A stretch of 7,705 nucleotides of DNA from Bacteroidales bacterium (lineage in GTDB: Bacteria > Bacteroidota > Bacteroidia > Bacteroidales > Paludibacteraceae), in contig CAAGDU010000079.1 in the NCBI GenBank assembly GCA_900768725.1, forward strand, positions 1 to 7,705. The letters run 5' to 3'. Made by a program: the position numbers and the translations under genes. The notes under the pieces are model-generated. The model was given only the letters and a program-made list of their open reading frames with translations, did no database searches and had not been told where the DNA came from. Below, one piece after another: positions 1-5,398 of the stretch. Each line of letters begins with the position of its first letter. Within the stretch, counting starts at the first letter, position 1.

Positions 1-1824
1 AATCTCAGGCACCAGTTCCACGAAGCGTGCTTCCAGTGCACGGGCGGTCTTCAGCGTCTCCTCGATACGGGTACCACGCTGCAACTTCACGGTTACCGTC
101 ATACGACCGTTATCCTGTTGCTTCATGAAGTCGGTTCCGATTTGCCCCGTAATCATAGGAATCATCGAGCAGCAGAAGAATGCCAACAGAATCAGGAAGG
201 TTACCACCTTGTGGCGCAAGCACCAGCCGAGGGCTTTGGCGTACTTCTCATCTATCCAATCGAGCCACCTCACCACGATACGCTCATACCAGGTCTTCTT
301 GCCTTTCTCGTCATCTATAAGGTTACCCTCTGCGTCCACATGCACCTTGCGCGGCTTGAGCAACTTGCTCGCCAACATAGGCGTGAGCGAGATAGCCACA
401 AGGGTGGAGGTACAAACCACGATGGTTACAATCCAGCCCAACTCCTTGAACATGATACCCGCCATACCCGTCAGCATAGTCAGCGGCACGAACACCGCCA
501 CAATCACCAAGGTGGTGGCAATAACCGACACCCACACCTCGTTGGTCGCATAGATAGCCGCTTCGCGCGGGTTCTCGCCGCGGTCAACGTGCTTCGTGAT
601 ATTCTCCAAGACCACAATCGCATCGTCCACCACCATACCGATAGCCACCGTCAACGAACACATGGAGATGATATTCAGCGAAGAACCCACCATCTTCAGG
701 TAGATAAACGCCACAATCAATGCGATAGGAATGGTGATAGCGATAATCAAAGTCGCACGCCACTTGCCGAGGAAGAACAGCACCACCAAGACCACGAAGA
801 GCAAGGCGTAGAGGATAGACTCGGTCAACGAATCAATAGAGTTCTGGATATTCTCCGACGAGTCGTAAATCAACTTGAACTGCACATCCGAGGGCAGGGT
901 CTTCTGAATCCGCGCAATCTCTTTGCGCACGTCCTTACATATCTGCACCGTGTTCGCACCGGTCTGCTTGGTAATCATCAGGCGGGCGCACTCGCGACCG
1001 TCCGTCTTCTCGTCCAAAGACAACTCCTTGATGGTATCCTTCACCGTGGCGATGTCGCGCACAAAGACCTGACGACCGTCTGCCGTGGTGGTTACCACAA
1101 TATTGTTTATCTCATCCGAGGTCTCATACTCCGAGCGCACCTCCATCTGGTACTGCTCTTTCTCCAACTTCACCGTACCGGACGACATGTTGAGGTTGTT
1201 GGCGGATATCATCTGCCCCACGCTCTCCACAGTCAGCCCGTAAGCGTCCAGTTTCTGCTGGTCGAGATAGACATACACATAGCGGTCCGGTGCACCCGAC
1301 ACCGTCAGGTTACCGATACCGTCCACACGGTTCAACTGCGGGATAATCTCATCGTCCAGCAACTTGTCCAGCGCGGGATACGACTCGTTTGCCATCACGG
1401 CGTACTGAATCACAGGCATCATGCTCGTGCTCAGTCGCATCACAATCGGATTCGAGCAGCCGTCTGGCAACTTATCCTTCACGATATCCACATACGTTCG
1501 CACATCGTTGAGCACCTCATCCAAGTTGGTTCCCCACTCAAACTCAAGGGTTACCGATGAAATGTTATCTTTCGATTTGGAAGTAATCTCTTTCAGGTGG
1601 TCCACCGAGTTGAGCGAGTTCTCCATCACTTTCGTAACGTTGCTCTCCACCTCCGACGCGGAGGCACCCGGGTAGGTCGTCATCACCGTTACATACGGCG
1701 GGTCCATCTCTGGGAATTGGTCGATAGGCAGTTGCAGGTAACTGAACACACCTATCACTATCACAGCCAAGAAGATAAGGGCTGTGGTAACGGGCTTTTG
1801 CACCGCTGTTTTATATATAGCCAT
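1..1824 (-). CDS. RND efflux permease, HAE1 (AcrB-like) type, 3' end outside the window
   Basis: Inner-membrane proton/drug antiporter subunit of a tripartite efflux pump. The ATG at 1824 opens a frame that runs without a stop to base 1, giving 608 codons; family members have about 1,000-1,050 residues, so the C-terminal 40% is missing. Seen in the translation: a first membrane helix at about residues 12-30, the periplasmic motif PGAS at 52-55, a block of hydrophobic helices from about residue 333, and the fourth-helix motif GMVVDDAIVVLEN with D400 and D401. Those two match the proton-relay Asp407/Asp408 of AcrB. Two adjacent aspartates fit the drug-exporting HAE1 group rather than the metal-exporting HME group. 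A polar linker (about 485-530) and the seventh helix follow, then the start of the second periplasmic half, where the window ends. It is the last visible gene of the operon, 94 nt after the adaptor gene. Substrates cannot be read from sequence. Confidence 0.95.
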   Translation of the reverse strand, partial: MAIYKTAVQKPVTTALIFLAVIVIGVFSYLQLPIDQFPEMDPPYVTVMTTYPGASASEVESNVTKVMENSLNSVDHLKEITSKSKDNISSVTLEFEWGTNLDEVLNDVRTYVDIVKDKLPDGCSNPIVMRLSTSMMPVIQYAVMANESYPALDKLLDDEIIPQLNRVDGIGNLTVSGAPDRYVYVYLDQQKLDAYGLTVESVGQMISANNLNMSSGTVKLEKEQYQMEVRSEYETSDEINNIVVTTTADGRQVFVRDIATVKDTIKELSLDEKTDGRECARLMITKQTGANTVQICKDVRKEIARIQKTLPSDVQFKLIYDSSENIQNSIDSLTESILYALLFVVLVVLFFLGKWRATLIIAITIPIALIVAFIYLKMVGSSLNIISMCSLTVAIGMVVDDAIVVLENITKHVDRGENPREAAIYATNEVWVSVIATTLVIVAVFVPLTMLTGMAGIMFKELGWIVTIVVCTSTLVAISLTPMLASKLLKPRKVHVDAEGNLIDDEKGKKTWYERIVVRWLDWIDEKYAKALGWCLRHKVVTFLILLAFFCCSMIPMITGQIGTDFMKQQDNGRMTVTVKLQRGTRIEETLKTARALEARFVELVPEI

Positions 1825-1848
1825 CTTCGTTTAGAGTTTTAGGTTTTT

Positions 1849-1917
1849 CCCTATAAATTATAGATTTTCTAGAGATTCTAGTCTTTCTATATTATCTAGT
1901 TTTTCTAGGATTTCTAT
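1849..1917. repeat. 9-bp degenerate tandem repeat (TTCTAGnnn) between adaptor and permease genes
   Basis: On the plus strand the hexamers TTCTAG, TTCTAG, TTCTAT, ATCTAG, TTCTAG and TTCTAT start at 1867, 1876, 1885, 1894, 1903 and 1912, exactly 9 bases apart. Weaker units, CCCTAT at 1849 and TTATAG at 1858, keep the same spacing. Read as mRNA (minus strand) one frame is a run of Leu-Glu-x or Ile-Glu-x triplets ending at a TAA (1858-1860), but it has no standard start. CTAG occurs four times, so neighbouring copies can pair (for example CTAGA-gat-TCTAG at 1869-1881). The array fills most of the 94-nt spacer and ends about 25 nt before the permease ATG. Its function is unknown; a spacer or a tuner of permease expression are possible roles. 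Confidence 0.85.
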
Positions 1918-1918
1918 C

Positions 1919-2926
1919 TTAATAACTTATCTTCACACCATCTACCAGTCGTGCCTCGCCTTTGGTTACGAGTTCCACGCCATCCACAATCTCGGGTGCG
2001 GTAATCTCCACGTCATCGCCGAAGCGTTGACCCATCTCTACCGACACGCGTTTTGCATAGCCGTTGTTGTTGATGAAGACATAGCGGTCGTTCGCGCCGA
2101 TGAGTTTCAGCACGGTGGAGTAAGGTGCTGCCATGATGGTGGCTTTGCCCAAACCGAGCGTCGTGTTCACGTACATACCCGGACGGAGCAGCCCCTCCTC
2201 GTTGTTCACTACTACCTTCACTTGGAACGTGTGGCTCGATGCATCTACCGTCGGATAAACCACCTCAATCGTCGCGGGGAACACGCGGTCGGGATAAACC
2301 GAGGTGCGGAGCGACAGGCGCATGCCAGCTTTCACCTGCGGGATATACGACTCAGGGATAGCCACCAGCGTCTTCAACTTGTTCACCTGCGTCAGCACCA
2401 CGATAGGCTGACCGCTGTACAACTCGCCGTCCTCGTAGTTCTTGGCAGAAATCACGCCCGTGAACGGCGCCTGCACGTAGGTGTTCGTGCGCATGAACTT
2501 ATAACTCTCCTTGGTCTGGTTGAGCGAGAGTTTCATCTGGTCGTACTGCTGTTGCGATACCGAACCCGTCTGAATCAAGCCCTCCATACGCTGCATCTCC
2601 GTCTCAAGGTTGGCGATGGTGTATGCCGTGGTCTTATACTGCTGTTGGTCCATACGCACCAGCGAATCGCCCTTGCGCACCTTGTCGCCTACCTCCACGT
2701 AGATATGCTCTATCTTGCCCGTCAGCGAGGGGGCGATGTTCACGGTCTCATAGCCTTGCAGGTTGGAGGAAACGGTTATCTCACGCTGAATCTCACGCGG
2801 GTGGAGCGTAGTCAGTTCCACTACCTCTACGCGCTCATCCGACTCGTGGATAGTAGTAGCCTCTTGTTTCTTGCCGCAGCCTGCCATTACCAACACAGCG
2901 GCTGCCAAAATACTGATTTTCTTCAT
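1919..2926 (-). CDS. RND membrane fusion protein (periplasmic adaptor), lipoprotein
   Basis: Periplasmic adaptor that joins the RND permease to the TolC-type channel. It has 335 residues, slightly short for the family because the coiled-coil hairpin is brief. Seen: a lipoprotein signal peptide with positive residues K2-K3, a hydrophobic core and a lipobox ending MAGC, which puts the lipidated cysteine at 17. Next come the first half of a lipoyl-like domain (about 55-95, with LTGKIEHIYVEVGDKVRKGD), a Gln-rich helical hairpin (about 98-145), the second lipoyl half (QAPFTGVISAKNYEDGE, about 150-170), a beta-barrel (about 185-260, with LRPGMYV near its end) and a C-terminal membrane-proximal domain. 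The ATG at 2926 is chosen because it gives the complete signal peptide. It starts 20 nt after the tolC-like stop, in the same operon. The family is clear; the partner assignment rests on gene order. Confidence 0.95.
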   Translation of the reverse strand: MKKISILAAAVLVMAGCGKKQEATTIHESDERVEVVELTTLHPREIQREITVSSNLQGYETVNIAPSLTGKIEHIYVEVGDKVRKGDSLVRMDQQQYKTTAYTIANLETEMQRMEGLIQTGSVSQQQYDQMKLSLNQTKESYKFMRTNTYVQAPFTGVISAKNYEDGELYSGQPIVVLTQVNKLKTLVAIPESYIPQVKAGMRLSLRTSVYPDRVFPATIEVVYPTVDASSHTFQVKVVVNNEEGLLRPGMYVNTTLGLGKATIMAAPYSTVLKLIGANDRYVFINNNGYAKRVSVEMGQRFGDDVEITAPEIVDGVELVTKGEARLVDGVKISY

Positions 2927-2946
2927 ATTTTCGTTTGGGTTTTAAT

Positions 2947-4296
2947 TTACTTGTTCAGGAATTTCGATAGTTCAAGTTGGGCGTTCACCAGTGTCAGCAC
3001 TGCCTGTACATAGGTCGATTGTGCGCTAATCACATCATTGCTCGCGTTCACCAATTCGAGGTTGGAGGTCGCTCCGTACTGATACTTGTTAGTGGTCGAG
3101 CGGAACACGCGCTGCGTTACCTCGATATTCTCCTTCTCGTTCAGATAAGTCTCGAAGGCGTTTTGCAGGTTGAAGCGCAGTTGCTGGTTCTGTATGCCGA
3201 GTTGGTCGGTGGTCTCCGCCAGCGTGTTACGGGCTTTCTCCAACGCTATCTTCTTCTCTGTAACCCCCGCGGCACGCTTGCCCGACGACCAAAGCGGCAT
3301 CGACACACTCAGCGCCACTACGTGAGGCGGCTGCATGTTAAATTGAAAACCGTCTTGCGGTGGGATATTGCCTTTCTTCGAGAACTGGTAGCCCACGCCC
3401 ACGGTCGGACCGTATGCCCATGCTGCCATGTGGACGTTCTTCTTTGCCAACTCCACGTTCTTCTCCAACTGGCGATACGACACGTTGTTCTCCAATACGA
3501 AGTCTTCGCCCAGCAATGCCAGCACCTGCTCTGCCGAGAGCATGTCCTCCAACGTTGTGGTCAGCGTCAGTTGCGTCTCCACAGGCACGTCCAGCAGCAC
3601 TTTCAGCGAGTTCTCCGCCAGCACCACGTTGCGCTTGTTGCTGTTGATACTGTTCTTCAGCGCATTCACACGCACCTTGATTTGGTCAGCAGTGGTCTGC
3701 TCTGCGGCACCCACATCCACCGACCGTTGCGTCATCTCTGCCAACCGCTCCACGTTGCTCAGCGAACTGTCCAGCAGCGTTACGATATCGCGCATCACCA
3801 GCACCGACGCATACGACGACACCACGTTCGCACGCAGGTCCAACTCGTTCTGCTCGTAGGCAAGTTTCTGCATGTCTATCGCCATATTGTTCAGCAACGC
3901 ACCTACCACGGCTTGCCCGTTGATACCTATCGATGCGGAGACACTGAACGTGCTGTTAGGCAAGCCTATCAGAGTCCCTTGAAACGGCATCTTATACACA
4001 TTTCCTGCGGTGTCGAGCATCGTCTGCAACTGCCAAGACAAATCCGCTTGCGGCAACATCTGCGCGATGGTCTGCCAGCGTTGAGCATATGCCTCTTGGA
4101 TAGCCATACTCGAGTTGCGCAGCGACCGGTTGGTCTCTACCGCATAGTTCTGTGCTTCCTCCACGCTCAGACTCAACTCTGCCGGCACGTCGCGCTTCGG
4201 CGCAGGGCGTGTAGCCGCCATCACGTGGTCTGACGCTGCTGCATTTGCGCTAATCCCCAGCGCAAGCAGAAGTACTGAAAATAATTTCTTCTTCAT
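2947..4296 (-). CDS. TolC-like outer-membrane efflux channel (OEP family)
   Basis: Outer-membrane factor that forms the exit duct of the pump. It has 449 residues, normal for the family. The ATG at 4296 is chosen because it opens a typical signal peptide (MKKK, a hydrophobic stretch, then ANAAAS near residue 22). An alternative in-frame ATG at 4332 would add 12 polar residues, overlap the end of tetR and bury the signal. No lipobox cysteine is seen, unlike many OEP proteins of Gram-negative pumps. The mature protein shows the two-fold OEP pattern: long Gln/Asn/Ala-rich helices at roughly 35-235 and again at 255-445, for example SVEEAQNYAVETNRSLRNSS early and the repeat-like TSNLELVNASNDVISAQSTY late. 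It lies 19 nt after tetR and 20 nt before the adaptor gene, so it is almost certainly co-transcribed with both. Substrate range is set mainly by its partners. Confidence 0.94.
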   Translation of the reverse strand: MKKKLFSVLLLALGISANAAASDHVMAATRPAPKRDVPAELSLSVEEAQNYAVETNRSLRNSSMAIQEAYAQRWQTIAQMLPQADLSWQLQTMLDTAGNVYKMPFQGTLIGLPNSTFSVSASIGINGQAVVGALLNNMAIDMQKLAYEQNELDLRANVVSSYASVLVMRDIVTLLDSSLSNVERLAEMTQRSVDVGAAEQTTADQIKVRVNALKNSINSNKRNVVLAENSLKVLLDVPVETQLTLTTTLEDMLSAEQVLALLGEDFVLENNVSYRQLEKNVELAKKNVHMAAWAYGPTVGVGYQFSKKGNIPPQDGFQFNMQPPHVVALSVSMPLWSSGKRAAGVTEKKIALEKARNTLAETTDQLGIQNQQLRFNLQNAFETYLNEKENIEVTQRVFRSTTNKYQYGATSNLELVNASNDVISAQSTYVQAVLTLVNAQLELSKFLNK

Positions 4297-4306
4297 TGTT
4301 TCTTCT
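4297..4306 (-). promoter_or_regulatory. Purine-rich translation leader of the tolC-like gene
   Basis: The mRNA reads AGAAGAAACA directly before the ATG at 4296. It is purine-rich but not a true Shine-Dalgarno core, as is usual in Bacteroidota, where A-rich leaders are typical. It supports the start at 4296 over the upstream in-frame ATG at 4332. The adaptor and permease genes also have A-rich leaders; both carry AAACGAA just before the start codon. Confidence 0.35.
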
Positions 4307-4315
4307 GTAAGAATG

Positions 4316-4954
4316 TTATAGTTTGGGTTCATTGTTTCTTTCTATCTCCGCAAAGATGGCTCTCACGCGCTCCGCACCTTCTCTTGATACAATGCTGCGC
4401 AGTATCAACCCGCAGCCGTAGCGTGCCTCGTCTGCCATCTCTATCTCCTTCTCCGGCGTACTCTTCGACAAACGGTCTAACAATCCCTGATGCAACCGAG
4501 CCAAGAATCGACTGGTCATCGCTACATCCAAGTCTTTGCGAAATACGCCTGCTTCCACACCTTTCTGCAAAAAACTCTCCGCAAAGGCGGTGCTGTTCTT
4601 CAAAATACTTTTTTTGTATTCCTCGAAAAGTTGCGGATAATACTTCTCTATATCGAAGATAAACGCAGGCGGTTGCATCACGCGCTTGGTCTCATACACT
4701 ATCATCAAGCAGTTTTGCAAGGTCTTTTCTATGCTCTGATGGTCTATCAGTTCAAATACTTTGGCTTTCAGTTCCTCCTCATGACATTGCAACACAGCCT
4801 CCAACAAGTCCTCTTTGGTGGCGAAATGCACGTAAAAAGTCTTCTTGCTAATTGACATCATGCGGCAAATATCGTCTATCGACAGTGAGCGGATACCCAC
4901 ACGCTTCATCTTCTCAGAGGCTATACGAATTATATCTTCTTTTATATCACTCAT
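4316..4954 (-). CDS. TetR/AcrR-family transcriptional regulator of the efflux operon
   Basis: Predicted ligand-responsive DNA-binding repressor of 212 residues, normal for the family. The N-terminal domain shows the family pattern: helix 1 at about residues 5-18 (IKEDIIRIASEKMKRVG), then the helix-turn-helix SIDDICRMMSISKKTFYVHF at about 25-44, followed by KEDLLEAV. The C-terminal part is helical and variable, as expected for the ligand and dimer domain, so the inducer cannot be named. The ATG at 4954 is preferred; an in-frame GTG at 4993 would add 13 residues outside the domain and is preceded by a stop. It is the first gene of the operon, ahead of channel, adaptor and permease. This placement suggests it controls its own transcript, and the ATATCACT repeats across its start are candidate binding sites. 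That regulatory role is inferred from gene order. Confidence 0.92.
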   Translation of the reverse strand: MSDIKEDIIRIASEKMKRVGIRSLSIDDICRMMSISKKTFYVHFATKEDLLEAVLQCHEEELKAKVFELIDHQSIEKTLQNCLMIVYETKRVMQPPAFIFDIEKYYPQLFEEYKKSILKNSTAFAESFLQKGVEAGVFRKDLDVAMTSRFLARLHQGLLDRLSKSTPEKEIEMADEARYGCGLILRSIVSREGAERVRAIFAEIERNNEPKL

Positions 4955-4994
4955 AGTAGGAATATCACTTATATAGTAGGTTCGGTATATCACT
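4944..4994. promoter_or_regulatory. Triple direct repeat ATATCACT across the tetR start: candidate operator
   Basis: ATATCACT occurs at 4944-4951, 4962-4969 and 4987-4994. The first two copies are each followed closely by ATAGTAGG (4953-4960 and 4973-4980), making a tandem pair of about 18-20 bp units. Each pair also contains short mirrored arms ACT...AGT (4949-4957 and 4967-4977). The innermost copy runs past the tetR ATG into the coding sequence. The position fits autoregulation by the TetR protein, but classical TetR operators are stronger palindromes, so the link is an inference. Confidence 0.4.
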
Positions 4995-5054
4995 CACAAC
5001 CACGCCCCTTTTTATACATAAATCGTGCCAAACTATGTTATTGAGCATGAAAAA

Positions 5055-5083
5055 TGGAAACTTTTATACTTTTTTAGTTTCCA
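5055..5083. repeat. Perfect 8-bp inverted repeat with a 13-nt T-rich spacer
   Basis: TGGAAACT (5055-5062) and AGTTTCCA (5076-5083) are exact reverse complements around a 13-base spacer that is almost all A and T. No U-run follows on either strand, so it does not look like an intrinsic terminator. It lies about 100-130 nt upstream of the tetR ATG, where an operator, an mRNA-leader stem or part of a mobile intergenic repeat could sit. Confidence 0.7.
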
Positions 5084-5105
5084 AGTGTATGTTTTGAGTA
5101 TTTTG

Positions 5106-5115
5106 GCGCATGCGC
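5106..5115. repeat. 10-bp perfect palindrome GCGCATGCGC
   Basis: A self-complementary GC-rich decamer between the two inverted repeats, in an otherwise AT-rich spacer. It is short enough to occur by chance, but its place among two perfect stem-loops within 92 bp is notable. Confidence 0.6.
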
Positions 5116-5121
5116 TGTCAG

Positions 5122-5146
5122 CCTTTCTTTTGGTCGAAAAGAAAGG
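5122..5146. repeat. Perfect 10-bp stem with a 5-nt loop
   Basis: CCTTTCTTTT (5122-5131) and AAAAGAAAGG (5137-5146) are exact reverse complements around the loop GGTCG. The arms are a pyrimidine block and a purine block. No T-run follows on either strand, which argues against a standard terminator. It may be part of a repeated intergenic element. Confidence 0.75.
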
Positions 5147-5341
5147 GGTAGGATACACAAGTTGACCCAGATTGTTTTGTTTATCAAGCGAAAAAAACCA
5201 TCGGCACCATATAAATCAGCGTCCCGACTCGCTAGGGCTAAGAATGAAATAGTAGAGACCCCAGAAGACTTTTCAAATAGGAGTTTTAGAATAAAAAGAA
5301 AGGTTTATTGTTGATTTCTTATAAGCCATTCTTATACACAA

Positions 5342-5376
5342 AGAGGCTGCCTAACCTGACTTGTTAGACAGCCTCT
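5342..5376 (-). terminator. Terminator-like hairpin after the TonB-dependent receptor gene
   Basis: AGAGGCTG (5342-5349) pairs with CAGCCTCT (5369-5376), followed inward by one C-A mismatch and the pairs CTAAC/GTTAG (5351-5355 and 5363-5367), leaving a 7-nt loop. On the minus strand the stem starts 22 nt after the receptor stop codon and ends in a short U-run (CUCUUUG). The U-run is weak, so read-through is possible. The plus strand has no U-run after the stem, so the minus direction is preferred. Confidence 0.75.
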
Positions 5377-5398
5377 CTTACCGATTGGCAAATAGTCT

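Larger units (their letters stand above)
5074..5304 (-). other. 76-codon open frame without a standard start; possible gene relic or repeat element
   Basis: Between stop codons the minus strand stays open for 76 codons, reading from ACC at 5304 to the TAA at 5074-5076. There is no ATG or GTG in frame, only weak options such as TTG. The product would be mixed and basic towards the C-terminus, with blocks such as LASRDADLYGADGFFRLINK and PLSFRPKERLTAHAPKYSKH. It resembles no family I can name. It runs through the 10-bp stem-loop and the palindrome and ends inside the 8-bp inverted repeat. It could be chance, the remains of a gene, or the reading of a repeated intergenic element. I do not call it a gene. 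Confidence 0.25.
4997..5341. other. Intergenic region between tetR and the receptor terminator
   Basis: No gene with a normal start, length and composition is seen on either strand in this stretch, and no tRNA or rRNA is recognised. It holds two perfect inverted repeats, a 10-bp palindrome and an open frame without a start, listed separately, plus a small palindrome CTTATAAG at 5318-5325. The promoter of the efflux operon must lie here, on the minus strand, if the operon has its own. No clear match to the Bacteroidota -33/-7 consensus (TTTG and TAnnTTTG) was found; the closest is TAGTTTG at 5029-5035, one base short. Confidence 0.7.

Noticed and set aside
118..1560. 480-codon plus-strand open frame opposite the permease gene
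   Set aside because: It is rich in His, Arg and Gln with no domain pattern, as expected for the antisense of a GC-balanced gene with few TTA, CTA and TCA codons. The minus strand gives a clear RND permease.
2027..4233. Long plus-strand open frames (2027-3013 and 2977-4233) opposite the adaptor and channel genes
   Set aside because: Same His/Arg-rich antisense composition, overlapping each other; the minus strand encodes recognisable adaptor and OEP proteins with signal peptides.
4955..4993. GTG start at 4993 for the TetR regulator
   Set aside because: It would add 13 residues outside the conserved domain, coded largely by the direct repeats; the ATG at 4954 gives the usual family N-terminus.
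5029..5035. TAGTTTG on the minus strand as a Bacteroidota -7 promoter element for the efflux operon
   Set aside because: One base short of TAnnTTTG and no TTTG at the proper distance upstream; not strong enough to list as a promoter.
5110..5151. 13-codon plus-strand open frame through the 10-bp stem-loop
   Set aside because: Explained by the palindrome and stem-loop; no gene context on the plus strand.
5219..5240. Possible CRISPR, tRNA or insertion-sequence end in the GC-rich patch of the spacer
   Set aside because: No repeat-spacer pattern, no cloverleaf and no transposase remnant could be recognised; only a weak CCC...GGG pairing is present.
5273..5329. 18-codon minus-strand open frame (MAYKKSTINLSFYSKTPI) after the receptor terminator
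   Set aside because: Too short and with no supporting leader or conservation visible; ATG-to-stop runs of this length are common in AT-rich spacer.
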